Below are positions 13,694 to 24,892 of a stretch of DNA of 64,000 nucleotides, piece by piece (position 1 is the first letter of the stretch; each line of letters opens with the position of its first letter). This DNA is from Mya arenaria (lineage: Eukaryota; Mollusca; Bivalvia; Myida; Myidae). The position numbers and the translations under genes were made by a program. The notes below the pieces were generated by a model. It saw nothing but the letters and a program-made list of their open reading frames with translations, was not told the origin of the DNA and ran no database searches. The stretch is from NCBI RefSeq assembly GCF_026914265.1, contig NC_069126.1:28910854-28974853 (forward strand), read 5' to 3'.

Positions 13694-13835
13694 TAATATA
13701 GTTCCGGTGGACTTAACAGTCGTACAACAAACGGTGTACCAATTATCTTGAAAATAAGCTTTCCTAATATAGTTCCGGTGGACTTAACAGTCGTACAACA
13801 AACGGTGTACCAATTATCTTGAAAATAAGTTTTCC
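13694..13835. repeat. 71-bp tandem duplication (two copies)
   Basis: Two head-to-tail copies start at 13694 and 13765. Both contain GTTCCGGTGGACTTAACAG and GTACAACAAACGGTGTACC. They differ by very few bases over 71 bp, so the duplication is recent. Confidence 0.95.
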
Positions 13836-14540
13836 GTAAGGAAATTGGATCTTTTATTCAAAGGGCATTATATTTGTTCTCAGTTGACCATAGCTCATTA
13901 AGTGTCTTTAAAACTCCTTGTTATCGTACTTTCGAGGATATATCATGGTATCAATAGTATAGCTTTGGCTTTATACTATAGCGTTTATCTTTTTTTAATT
14001 AGACAATTAGTATCGCAGAAACATCATTAAGCACTAATGTCTATAATATAGCCAGTATGCCCCGTGGAAAGGATAAATGATTCCCGTAGCTCTTCATCAG
14101 TCGCAATTTAAGATAAAAAAAAATGAGCGCTTTCTTTATAAAACAGATTCAGTTGTTTTTTGAGTTAGAATTTATACTGTCGAATAGTTTTAGTGTCGTT
14201 CAATCCGTTTTTTAAACCAATAAACTCTTATTTTACGTCAGGAATAAAAAAAACTGAAGGAGTTCAAATAAAAATGAACATTAAACATGTATTGAGATAT
14301 TAGAGGCGCCTCATTTTGCTTCATGCTAACGTTAAATCCGTCAAACAAACGACCTGGCAGTGTATTTGCATAATACGTTATTTCGAGTATGTCCTTGATC
14401 ATATATCATACTAAATAATATCTGCCATCTTCACAAAACCCTTCATAAATACGTGGTCATTGTTTTGAAAGAAAACCTTGGAACGATCCAATACGAGGCG
14501 ACAAGATTTATATCTGATGTCCGTCGACTAGTGTCTCTTA
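13836..14540. other. Gene-free stretch
   Basis: AT-rich sequence with no convincing frame, RNA gene or transposon end. Confidence 0.5.
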
Positions 14541-14691
14541 GTAATAAAGGAATGACTTGCGTGATTATTGTTATTATCGGGGTATGAACACAGTTCAGCT
14601 GGTAAAAGTGTGTGGAGTGAAAAGGACAACTCGCGTACTTGAACCAGCCCAACTGCTAGTCATTACTTATGTTTACGCAATTCATTACATT
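14541..14691. mobile_element. Short foldback element, family D, copy 1
   Basis: The left arm (about 14541-14595, containing TTATTATCGGGGTATGAAC) and the right arm (about 14646-14691, containing ACGCAATTCATTACA) are imperfect inverted repeats around a short centre that includes GAACCAGCCCAACTGC. The same centre and arms occur at 58938-59073, and half of the element is at about 20727-20815. Length is about 150 bp, with no coding sequence. Confidence 0.6.
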
Positions 14692-14944
14692 TAATAATAT
14701 ATATTCATATTTTAGCTTGTGTATCGCAGCAGTATCTCCTTTTATCTCACTCTGATTGTGTGTGTTATTTTGTTCAACTCTGATACTATCTAGATGTTAT
14801 TGGAAATAGAGGTTTATCTTCATCAAGTCAGACAGGACGGGGACAAGCCGAAATGCAGCCAATGGTCGCTGGCAGACTACCATAAACTCAACAAACAAAC
14901 CAGCAAACTACAAATATAACGACCTATATATTGTCATCCACTGC

Positions 14945-15400
14945 TTATGCAAAGAATCAGTACAACATACATGTGCATCATCTCCTTTGCAGTGAAGTTT
15001 TATTATTTATTACATATGTGCCCATCAATTGCTGCTGACGTGAACTATTATTACATTCGTGTGTCCCTCCATTGTCTCTGCAGTGAACCTAATTTTACAG
15101 GTGCCAGTCAAATGCAAGGAATCATTTTTAAATACATGTACCTTCATAACCTCTGCAGGTAACGATTATAACAAAAGTTTCCAACTGTTGCGTCTGTAGA
15201 GAACCATTATTACATGCGTGTTAATATATCGCCCCTGCGGGACCCTTAATTAAATACATGGCCATTTATTTCATCAGAAGGGAACTATTTTTACATTGGT
15301 TTCCATTCATTGATTTTGCAGGGAACCATTATTACATTAGTGCCAATCGATTGCCTTTGTGCACAGTGCACCTATATAACATACGTGTCCGTTCATTGTA
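14945..15400. repeat. Decayed minisatellite, period about 41 bp, about 10 units
   Basis: Units of 34-43 bp follow one another, most starting like GAACCATTATTACAT and ending in or near TGCAG (for example at 15041-15083, 15121-15160, 15200-15240, 15280-15322 and 15323-15363). The units differ from each other by many substitutions, so the array is old. No coding frame runs through it. Confidence 0.65.
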
Positions 15401-15776
15401 ACACTAAAAATTATTTGGAAAGTTAAGACTTCGTAAAAGTTTCACCAGTTCTCAAATCGTAGATATACTGAAATTATTAGGTGAGATAACATTTAAATCT
15501 TTTGAGGGAACATTTTAAACATGTTGTTGCACCTAATAACCTAATAAAATGCATGTGTTCAAGATTTCGGTTAGAATAAAGAACAAAATACAAGGTGTAA
15601 TAATTTTATATATGATGAACTACCGGTTATTATTTTACATATGTGTATCATCAAGCAATAACTTTTCAAATGATACCAAAGTTGAATGGGGTATCCGGAC
15701 ATACGTATGCTCGAGTAGGTTTTGTAAAGTCTGATCCTACTTTACTACAATGGCATACCCTATCCGTTTAAGAGCC

Positions 15777-16031
15777 TTCCACAGGACAAAGGTGGTAAGG
15801 GAACGTCAACAGGTGAAGTGTTCCAAATATTAATGTTTCATTACGTTTGGGAAAAAACATATTCCACAGGACAAAGGTGGTAAGGGAACGTCAACAGGTA
15901 AAGTGTTCCAAATATTAATGTTTCATTACGTTTGGAAAAAAACATATTCCACAGGACAAAGGTGGTAAGGGAACGTCAACAGTTAAAGTGTTCCAAATAT
16001 TAATGTTTCATTACGTTTGAAAAAACCATAT
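15777..16031. repeat. 85-bp tandem triplication
   Basis: Three near-identical copies start at 15777, 15862 and 15947, each beginning TTCCACAGGACAAAGGTGG and ending with an ACGTTTGGAAAAAAC-like block. The exact 85-bp spacing and tiny divergence show recent expansion. Confidence 0.95.
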
Positions 16032-16639
16032 TATTTAAAGAGTTGACCTAATTCTACGGCAGAAGATTTATCAGTTTTCGGATCAAAAAGCTCGGAAAAG
16101 TATGTCGACAATATAAATGTGTTTTGTGTCAACATTTCCCAGACTACCCAACCAACAATGTCTAGTGGTTTCTTCTTTTTCAAATGAGTACGCTGTTTAA
16201 TAAAAAAAAAAAAAACACGAAACAGAGGATTAAATTCATTTCCTGGATTATATAAACGCAATTTTCTTCCTTAAAGTCGTTGTAATTACCACCAAATCAC
16301 AAGACATTATTAAGTGGGCACGGTTTACTTGTTTTTAAACAAAAACATATATATATGTTTTTATATTAACACATTTTTGAAAAAGATTGTTTTTTATTGT
16401 AAATCTGATAAAATCTTCGTTTGTGAAATTGACACCTACACGAGTTGCAACGTATGTTTGTATAATGCTTTCGAAATATTGAACCTGATAACTAAATAGT
16501 TCATACCCAGTACTTCAAACAACTTTGGAAGGCCCTTTACCCAAATGTTATTTTATATAATTTCACACAGACCAAAGGTCAAAACAGACGAAGCAAACAA
16601 AAAACAAATACACAATTTTGTATAACGATAAACGATGAA

Positions 16640-17090
16640 AAAACAATCACATTAAGATAAAAAACAAACATTAAATGATGTGTTTTGAAACAAACATGTA
16701 TAAGTATGTTTTCAATGATAATGTAACATAATTTCAGAGAAAGCATGATCACTTTTACTATCATTGATGGTATACAAGGAAAAAGTGTTTATGTGTACTC
16801 ATAATAATGGAATCTATTTTCAGAACCCAACAATCACTTTTAGAGTTATTTGTGTTTAAAATGGAAATGTTATAATAATAATGAAGTATATTTCGAGAAA
16901 CATCAAAATCACTTTAACGATTAGTGAAAGTATGAAATATATTTTCATAATAATGTAATACACTTCCAAAAACAACACAATCACTTTTATGATTACTGGT
17001 GATGTAAATATGGGTACGGCTGGGGCTAACTCAGAAAAATGTATCAATATGTTTTCATAAAAAGGTAATTGATTAAAAAAAACAACACTC
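16640..17090. repeat. Diverged AT-rich repeats 3' of gene copy 1
   Basis: Blocks resembling TATTTTCATAATAATGTAA followed by AACACAATCACTTTTA recur at irregular spacing of about 70-110 bp. Similar blocks lie 3' of copies 2 (about 23595-23900) and 3 (about 37700-38160). They must predate the duplication of the units. Function is not known. Confidence 0.6.
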
Positions 17091-17376
17091 TATTATAAAG
17101 TTGAAGACATTAACAAAGTTGTTAAACCAAACATTTCATAATGAGCAACAAACAACAACACACAGCCACTATTACAATATTTTGAATACCCTAAATATAC
17201 ATAAATAATGTTATTAATAAAATTTTAAAAAATATCAACGAAGATGATCTATGAATATGACCAAGATCTTAACTGAATCTCTTTTTTTACACAGCGAGCT
17301 TGTTTATCAGCAGTTCGCACGTTAACCTCAAGGTATTTATCTTTAACTAAATGAACAAGCCCATGCTATCTTATTC

Positions 17377-17382
17377 TTTATT
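17377..17382 (-). terminator. Polyadenylation signal AATAAA of gene copy 1
   Basis: On the minus strand AATAAA lies only a few bases beyond the stop codon of copy 1 (stop 17388-17390). At the matching place copy 2 has AACAAA, so this signal is not conserved. Either copy 2 uses another site or this one is fortuitous. Confidence 0.4.
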
Positions 17383-17387
17383 TGCTT

Positions 17388-19916
17388 TTAAACACCATTA
17401 ACTTCCGAATCAGACGTTTCACTATCAGCAAAATACCCAAGATATGCCTTAACTGTGTTGACCAATGCTTTTCTGCGTCGCTTTAATACCTTAACGCTGT
17501 CCTTTTTCTTGCAAACGCGGTTCACTATCTGCGGTAAAGCGCAAATAAACAAAGCCGTCCCAACATGCATTATGACATGAAGCTCACGGAAACTGTCCGT
17601 TTTGAAAAGCATGTTAATACAAATTCCCAGTAACCCGAGAACAACGAATGCTCGGAGGAGCGTCGAAAACAACAATTTTCGTCGAGGGCTGTGGTTTTCT
17701 ATGGCTAGTTCAAAAAGGGACTCTCTAATCCCCCATTTGTCCTTATGTTTGAAAAGCACCTTTTTCTGAGTGTTTTCATTTTGCCGCTGCAAGCCCTTTG
17801 TAATTTTGATAATATCCTTCATGAGACGGCTATAAGTCATAGAAAAATCACTGAAACAGTTCCAAAGATAGTAAAACACAGTGAAGCCAAATATCATATA
17901 TCCGTACGCCGTTTTAGGAAAAACGATGATGCCAGTGAATGTAAATATAGCAACACGTGTAAGAAACAAAGAAGCATCAGAGAAAATAGTAGCAAACATG
18001 AAGATAAAATATAAAACTGATAGAATGAGACAACCTGTAAAAAGATACATGCAAATATGATCTCTACATCTACGAACGCCTCTGTTAAAAGGAATACAAT
18101 ATGCTTTAGTTAACAGCATTCCAAATGATACAATCGGGAAGCCATATATTATTACAGATAAGACAATTTCTACACAACACAATATTAAATACAAAGGAAA
18201 GAAAAGAAAGCACAGACAACATTTACTATAAACATTCCATCGCGCTGTTTGAGTTTTGAAAATGTGTTTCCAGAACTTCACATTTATAAGCATATAGAAT
18301 TGGGAAAGTAAAATGTCAAATATCTTACGAAAGCCTTTGTTGTGCTTGAGATTCATCGAACCGAATATTGCTATATCGTCGAGACTAAGAAAGAGTGGCG
18401 AAGCCTCAGGTTTGTTTTGTGATGATCTCGAAGCTACTGCAGCATCGGACAATAGTCTAGCTGGATCGCCGGGTGCAACAACAAGCACACCAGTGATGAT
18501 TAAATAACACGACAGAGCAACAAAAGGGCCACCAATGTAGGGAAGAAAAATATATTTACTTTTATCATAGCCCGTCAGCATTGAACGAAAACCCATAGGT
18601 ACACCAGATTCAACACAATCGTGTACAAAATCGAACAAAAAAGTATAATCTAACAATGCTTGCAGTCCAACAAAGGTTAAGCTTAATACAGGAATGAGAA
18701 GTCTAACCAAGCGCTTAAAAACGTCTGTAAAACAACCAATTGCTGCCAAACTCATATTCAAAGGAATACAGATAGTGTTTAACAAAGTGACATGATTAAT
18801 ACCATCGAATAAGATATACTCATCGTGAGAATGTATAATCATAGATTCGTTGTTGTCTTGTGTAAAAGTTATAGTGTTCTCCGTAAGCCCATTCAAAACA
18901 TTTAATCGCAGACGACCGCTTTCCCTTTCGGAATAGAGACACAGTATGTACAGGAGAAATAAAGGTGAATATATCAGCAATACTGTCGAAAGAATGATTG
19001 GAAAGACCCACCACATTTCGTCGTAATCGAATTCTAATTCGTTACAGACCATTACCCTCTCATTTAAAGATTTGTTGAAGAAGAAATCACAGCAAGAGTG
19101 TTTTACTGCCGCAGTCGGACACACAATGTGCTTGCAGAGTACGTATGGTTCTATTATCATTCTTTTTCGGTAGCAATAAAAACTTGGTCCATATTTATCT
19201 GGGCCGAACGCCATCATTTCAAGTGTTAAATTTGTTAACGCTTTCGCAATTAAATGATCATCATCCTTATTTCCGACTTCTAATATCGAACAGTTGCCTT
19301 CTTTTCTTTCCAGTAATATATTAATTGGTTTTCTTAGCACTGATTCGTACAATAACCCCATTGACCAAATTCCAAATTCAGCTGGCCATTTGAGAAATTC
19401 TAGAGCACCTTCTTTTCCGGAAAAGGTCCATATCCAAATATGTTCTGAAATTGTCCATTTGGCGCGTTTTAAATGTATACCTGAACCATTTTTTGAAGTT
19501 AAATTTAAAAAGACAAAATTACTGTCAGATCTGAAAACCAAATGACGAAATCTATCCACTGAACGCTTTTCAACTTCAATTACACATTCTTCAGACACTG
19601 AATTTTCTTTTCCGTTTAAGCCAGCCTTTTCAACAATTGGCACTGCGTCGTGGCTACTGTATGTGTCATTATTGTGACCATCTTCTCTTGTGAAGGTTTG
19701 TTTCATAATTTTTGGGTGAGTGTTCGGAGGGAATACAATTAATCCAGGCGACAAGTTATCGTTTTCTTCATCGGGAACGGAAACGGTATCTCCAAGATTT
19801 GACTTTGTTTTTATGTCTGACACTGGTAGCTCTTCGTTGTTGTATAGTTTGTATGCGATCCCGTAATGAATATTTAATAGGAGTAGAATTATCGCATACA
19901 GAACTGGTGTCCACAT
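17388..19916 (-). CDS. Unrecognised polytopic membrane protein, copy 1 (842 aa)
   Basis: I do not recognise this family. The ATG at 19916 is preferred over the in-frame one at 19970 because it aligns with the starts of copies 2 and 3 and is followed directly by a signal peptide (residues 1-21, hydrophobic ILLLL core). Residues about 22-300 are extracellular, with NxS/T sites near 83, 138, 143, 208, 229 and 281 and a Cys-rich part (Cys248, 261, 266, 275, 276, 291). Then come about 8-10 hydrophobic spans: 301-325, 403-425, 456-481, 565-602 (long, perhaps two), 619-645, 648-668, 670-688, 752-771 and 779-798. The tail is basic (KRRRKAL) then acidic (DSETSDSE). The gene is uninterrupted for 2.5 kb, unlike the other genes here. 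It could be a receptor, channel or transporter; no motif decides this. Copy 2 is a close paralogue. Confidence 0.85.
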   Translation of the reverse strand: MWTPVLYAIILLLLNIHYGIAYKLYNNEELPVSDIKTKSNLGDTVSVPDEENDNLSPGLIVFPPNTHPKIMKQTFTREDGHNNDTYSSHDAVPIVEKAGLNGKENSVSEECVIEVEKRSVDRFRHLVFRSDSNFVFLNLTSKNGSGIHLKRAKWTISEHIWIWTFSGKEGALEFLKWPAEFGIWSMGLLYESVLRKPINILLERKEGNCSILEVGNKDDDHLIAKALTNLTLEMMAFGPDKYGPSFYCYRKRMIIEPYVLCKHIVCPTAAVKHSCCDFFFNKSLNERVMVCNELEFDYDEMWWVFPIILSTVLLIYSPLFLLYILCLYSERESGRLRLNVLNGLTENTITFTQDNNESMIIHSHDEYILFDGINHVTLLNTICIPLNMSLAAIGCFTDVFKRLVRLLIPVLSLTFVGLQALLDYTFLFDFVHDCVESGVPMGFRSMLTGYDKSKYIFLPYIGGPFVALSCYLIITGVLVVAPGDPARLLSDAAVASRSSQNKPEASPLFLSLDDIAIFGSMNLKHNKGFRKIFDILLSQFYMLINVKFWKHIFKTQTARWNVYSKCCLCFLFFPLYLILCCVEIVLSVIIYGFPIVSFGMLLTKAYCIPFNRGVRRCRDHICMYLFTGCLILSVLYFIFMFATIFSDASLFLTRVAIFTFTGIIVFPKTAYGYMIFGFTVFYYLWNCFSDFSMTYSRLMKDIIKITKGLQRQNENTQKKVLFKHKDKWGIRESLFELAIENHSPRRKLLFSTLLRAFVVLGLLGICINMLFKTDSFRELHVIMHVGTALFICALPQIVNRVCKKKDSVKVLKRRRKALVNTVKAYLGYFADSETSDSEVNGV

Positions 19917-20008
19917 GGCTTCGATCCGACGATTAATTAACGTAATTTGTACAATGCCGTATGAATGCATACATTCCTAAACCATTTTGTTCTTAGCTAG
20001 AACCTTAG

Positions 20009-20117
20009 AAGAAAGTTGCCCGGAGAAAATCCACTTGTCCAGCTTGGTGACCACCAACCAAACGCACACACGCCAAGGCCGGGAATCGAACCCAGATGCG
20101 ATAACCACTGCAAAAAT
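20009..20117 (-). mobile_element. tRNA-derived SINE family B, copy 1 (partial)
   Basis: Read on the minus strand, a tRNA-like head with a B-box (GGGTTCGATTCCCGGCC) is followed by a body containing GCGTTTGGTTGGTGGTCACC. The same body occurs at 29427-29533 and 41325-41466. The head is incomplete at its 5' end compared with the 41-kb copy. It sits just upstream of gene copy 1. Confidence 0.65.
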
Positions 20118-21051
20118 ATGCCACTTTAACAAGATTATTGCGATAAGTGTTTCTTTATCATTAAAATTATTTTTGTAAAACAATAAATAATTTCAAGACT
20201 TATATATATCTGTTTAGATAGTATCCCTTGTTCAGACTGTCAAAAATACATGTAAGCATGATTCGATGATCAAAGCATTATTCTTTTTTAAACCTGTTGG
20301 ATGTGTATTTGGTCAGTATGTACACAATAACAATTAAAGTGGTTAAAAAAAATCCAAAAATGTAAAAATTAACTTATTAACTAAACTGTGTTTTTTAAAG
20401 ACATGACTTTATGTCAATATCTTTAATTCCTGCTGACTAATCCATTATTTAGAATAGGATTGAAAATCTAAACTAAATCCATTGTGGCAAATAATTGTAA
20501 ATTAGGAAAAGAACAAATCCAATATGGCATACCAAGTAATACTTTTAATCCGACTAGCACAAAACGTGTGTTTACGCAGAATGCGATGACTAAAATTATT
20601 TGTAATGCATATCAATATCTTTATCTTCCTTGCTTTGATAACAATGCAAACACTGAAAGCATTGAAAGGCTATATGAGGAACAAGCGGGTTTATCTAGTT
20701 TTTATCATTCTGTTCACAGTTAATTGAAACCGGAGTTCAAATGACTCCACGCGTACTTAAACCAGCCCAATTGCGTTCACCACCCGATAATGGCATCAAT
20801 TTGTTACTTGTTACATTTCTTTCAAGAATTTTTAATAGAATACTTTATTTCATTTAAGAAAACCTTAGCGTATTACTTATCACCCATGCTGTAAATAGAA
20901 CGACCCAACCGGTTTACACATCTTATTGCTACAGACACAGTCCAAAATTAAAATCACTTTTCAACGTAAAGTTGAAACGGAAATGACAACAGTTCAATTC
21001 ACAAATCATGAATCAATACTTAACAACATGTTGATTTAGTACATTGTTTTA
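20118..21051. other. Gene-free stretch, right part of unit 1
   Basis: The region to about 20585 aligns with the 5' flanks of gene copies 2 and 3. At 20727-20815 lies half of foldback family D (GCGTACTTAAACCAGCCCAA). No coding sequence is seen. Confidence 0.5.
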
Positions 21052-21063
21052 GTACAATGATGC

Positions 21064-21397
21064 CTTTTATTATGAAACTCTATGATCACACAGTTTTAAA
21101 CCTTTTATTTTATAAAGTAAAGTAAAGTAAAAAGTAAAGTGTTTGTTTATTATAGTGTCACCCCTCTTAGTTAAGGGCCAGCCCGTTGGACTTATGAGAC
21201 ACCTACATTCGTGAACATCTTTACCCCGATTCCTTATTCCAAAAGCAAGGCGCCTGGCAAGAAGGCAATCGGTACCCCTCGATTTAACTAGCTGCTGGGT
21301 CGGCAACCGGCCATGTCAGAACAAGCCCCTTGTGAGACTCGAACCTTCGACCTCCCGCTCCGTAGGCGGACGCCTTAACCACAAGGCCACGGAGACG
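21064..21397 (-). mobile_element. tRNA-derived SINE family A, copy 1, with target-site duplication
   Basis: A 334-bp SINE on the minus strand. Its tRNA-like head is at the right end (21340-21397, with GTGGTTAAGG-type A box and GGTTCGA-type B box; the anticodon-arm region CGCCTACGGAGCGGG resembles tRNA-Arg). The 3' tail has AAGTA repeats (21113-21140 on the plus strand). It is flanked by an exact 12-bp direct repeat GTACAATGATGC at 21052-21063 and 21398-21409, proof of insertion by target-primed reverse transcription. A relative lies at 44862-45270. Confidence 0.85.
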
Positions 21398-21409
21398 GTA
21401 CAATGATGC

Positions 21410-23079
21410 TAAGTCAGACTGTATGTGATGCTTATAGTTTTAAACAATGACTGCATCGTATCTTTGAAATTTTTGCATTAGGTGCTCTGTATTGTATTCC
21501 TCCGTCTGCAGATAGAGTTGGGATCGCTAATCATTGAAGTACTTGGCGTTTACCTATTAATTTATAATAATTTGTTTTATTATTAAGTTTCCTCAAGTTA
21601 ATGCATACTTTAATAAGATTTACCTTTTACGTTTTTTCTTTATTTAGGATTGTTCGGATAAGAGTGAGATTTTGTGCACGTAAACTCGTTTAAACCCCCA
21701 GTAAATTTACATTTTACTGACCGTTCCAAGGTGGTACCTAATAATCCTTGATAAACATACTTAGTTTTTTTTTATTTAGTATATATGCGTTGTGCTGTTG
21801 TAGTCTTTTGTGCTGTAGTTCCATGTTTCTTGTTTGTGATTTTGTTTTTGTTTTCGTGTTCTATGTCTTTGGCGTTTTCCCAGTGTCATCAAACGGGATT
21901 TATGTTTTAACTTTTGGCTACTAAGCTTTTTTCAGTAGTATTTCACGTAAGTATTAAAATGTTCGAGGTATGCTGACACAATATCAATAATAGTACGCTA
22001 TTATATATTATACGCAATAATTCGCGATCCGAACATATCCGAAAACGGAAATTATTCGCAATTACCGAAAGGCTGTTTATTGAAGGAATGGAAGTTGAGG
22101 TGGCCATATCTAATTCATAATGAAACTTAATTTGTCTGGAACTCCAAGATGGAATACGCCAACGTATAAGCTCACACTGATTTATACAATTTCTCTTTGG
22201 CTCCAACATACCTAACATGTCTGTTTCATTCACGTTTTCTTGCAGATACCACTTCATACCATCTTCACAATTCCAATAATTCCAATAACATCGCCTGCAA
22301 ATTATTTTACAATTCATTTCCTTCGATCAACATTTACCATACGATATTCTACCTTCGCAATCCCTACCAGCTTTGAAACAAACTAAGCAAATAACAAGAA
22401 GACCAATTCACTTGGTCGGCTATGCGATTTTCACTCATGCAAGACTGCATTTGTAGCAACCAAAATAAACTTTCGTTTTCTAAATCTAAAGTAAAAATAG
22501 CCCATATTGTCAATGTGGTGAAATAGAGGATACATGTCACCTATACCTGTCCGTTCTACAACTACATACGACTTAGCTTGTTTGACCAGTTACCTGCCTT
22601 CAGACATATTCTTTTTTAACAATTCCTTTTTGGATCACTGAACACCACGGATCAGCACAATTGCATTCGGAAAGCCAAGAGATATGGATTTTGTTTAGAT
22701 CTTTTGGAACAGTTCTTATTGCTTGTTTCGATGATAAATGATTACGACAATGAACAAAACGTCAATGCATATGCAATAAAAAAAATATTCTGTAATGAAC
22801 ATAGCGCTTCACAATCATGTACACAAAGTCGATAATTCATACGTGAGTGTATTTGAATGCATTTTAAATGGTACAATTAACGAAGTTAATCGAAAAGCAT
22901 GAATAAAATTAGTATTTAAGCCTTTACATAGGCTACCAGTACCGGAGTTTCACGCCGCGCACGTGAAAGAACAAAAATGTACCTCAGTAAAGCGATAGAG
23001 TATCGCACTCTCGCACCCGTATCACCTTGCGTTGTATCTCACTCACTTGTTTCAACCATGATAATCAATTGACATTGAA
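21410..23079. other. Gene-free spacer between units 1 and 2
   Basis: The only frame of interest is on the minus strand at about 21943-22294 (up to 116 codons, containing RRCYWNYWNCEDGMKWYLQE). It is preceded by an acceptor-like TAATTTGCAG near 22290. It has Cys and Trp spacing that looks less random than other frames, but there is no domain I recognise and no partner exon. It may be a stray exon or chance. Confidence 0.35.
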
Positions 23080-24026
23080 CATAAAAGGTTTACCAGTTCT
23101 AAAATCGTGGATTGAATTCAATTATTTCGTGAGAATTCCTTTTTTTCTTTTTTTATTGGTATATTTCTAAAGCAGTTGCTGCACTTCAAAAGTGCTCATG
23201 TACAGTTTTCAAGATTTCATTAAAAATTAACGATCGACTTACAGAGAGTAATCACTTCATATATGTTGTTTCGGTCCTTTATTTTACAGTACGTGTTATC
23301 AACAAGCAATAATCTTTAAAATGATACAAAAACTGAATGGATCATCAAACATACGCATAAGTAGGTTTTGTATATTTTAATCAGGAAGTAAAAGATAAGT
23401 CCAAATGTTTCATTTTCTTCCGCCTTAGCTACAGTGACATGACAGATCGTTTTAACCCAAATATTATCCTATTTAATGTCGCATAGATCAAAGGTCAAAA
23501 CAGACAAAGCAAAACAAACAAAAACACATAATAGTGTTCTGATTAAAATACGATAAACGAAGAAGAAATAAGCATAATCAGATATAAAGTGAAAATGTAT
23601 CAATATGTTTTCATAAAATTTAATATATCTAAAAACACAATGACTATAATGATTACTGGTGTTTTAATTATTATAATGTTATATATTTTCCAAATCAAAG
23701 CCATCAGTATAACAATTACAGATGATATATAATGGGTTAAAATGGACATATACCAATATGATATATCATGATAATGTAATATACTTTCAATAACAACATA
23801 AACACTATTACGACAACTGGAATTATAAAATTGTATGTATCAATATGATCTTATAATTATAATGCAATTGTGTTTTTTTTTTCAGAAACAGCACAACTAC
23901 TCTTTCAGGGGAATCAGATCCGTGCTGTTCCGGGGTAACTTAATGGGCAATCTTATAGATCCCAACAGCCAACTAACCTTTCGACGTACAGCCACACGAG
24001 GGATTACTAGCGAAAGTAAGCAAGGG

Positions 24027-24427
24027 CATGGACCTATAAACCATTGATTGGCAACTCTCATCTGTGTTAATGTGATAATCTCAAACTCACGCGTGCAGCG
24101 GGATTTCATTCTGAGATCTTACCGTGTTGTCATTTTCGAGACGTCCGACATCGGCCGAATATATACATGTAGGAAAACATTATTTAAAATTGATTCAAAT
24201 GCGCGGTACTTTCATTTGAGTTGATAATAGTCCAATTGAATCTGATTGCAATCACAGTTATTAATTATAATTAAATCTATAACGAACAAGGCATTAATCA
24301 CCGATCGAAGATTCGGCAGGATTTTCCGATATTTGCCGAGCGCACGCTAAGGATTGTGGGTAAATTATTATTTCTTATCGTATCACCGATATGGGCCAGT
24401 TGCCAATCCATGGTTTATATGTCCGTG
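24027..24427. mobile_element. 401-bp non-autonomous DNA transposon with 31-bp inverted ends
   Basis: The ends read CATGGACCTATAAACCAT on the left and, in reverse complement, CACGGACATATAAACCAT on the right; the inverted repeats extend about 31 bp to GATTGGCAACT. The element is flanked by an exact 7-bp duplication GCAAGGG (24020-24026 and 24428-24434). Unit 3 has the empty site at about 38260-38275 (AAGTAAGCAAGGGTGAGG), with one GCAAGGG. The 7-bp duplication and CA-start ends would fit a P- or hAT-like group, but I cannot assign it. No coding sequence. Confidence 0.9.
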
Positions 24428-24892
24428 GCAAGGGTGAGAGGTAAAGGTCAGACAGTTGAAGTTTGAGAGTTGAAACAAAACACAATAACACACAATCACT
24501 TCTAAGAGAACTGGTGATGAAGCCATTGTTATCGCTCTTGCATATTAGTTGTTGTAAGCTAGGGGCCATACATATTAAGTTTCATACTTGAACATTTCGA
24601 TCTTTTAGTAACGAAAGATTTGAATACCCTCTTTATCCCATCATATTTAATTACGCGCCTTTATAATCTAGACATCTTTCTAGCTTATCTTTGTAACATG
24701 GTTACTTTATTATTTTTAACTTCAAATAAGACAAGACTTGTTCTCACTAAGTTGAAAAATTCAACTAAGTGCTTGATGAATATGGCCCAGATCGTAAATC
24801 AATTTCTTTTTTACGCGACGAGCTTGTTCGTCTGAAGTTCCAAAATCTTTAATGTTGCAGAAAGCCCACGCTCTCAGGTTCTTTGTTTGCCT

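Larger units (their letters stand above)
15430..20585. repeat. Segmental duplication unit 1
   Basis: This segment is paralogous to unit 2 (about 23080-27790) and unit 3 (about 37680-41745). Outside the gene, the left flank matches at ACCAGTTCT-AAATCGT (15449 and 23093) and at CAAAGGTCAAAACAGAC (16572 and 23488). The right flank matches at ACAAATCCAATA-GGCATACC (20513, 27661, 41608). Divergence in the flanks is clearly higher than in the gene. Unit 1 has a triplicated 85-bp block that units 2 and 3 lack. Confidence 0.85.

Noticed and set aside
17745-18014. Plus-strand frames opposite the membrane-protein genes (also at 25250 and 39082)
   Set aside because: They recur in all units only because they are antisense shadows of a conserved coding region.
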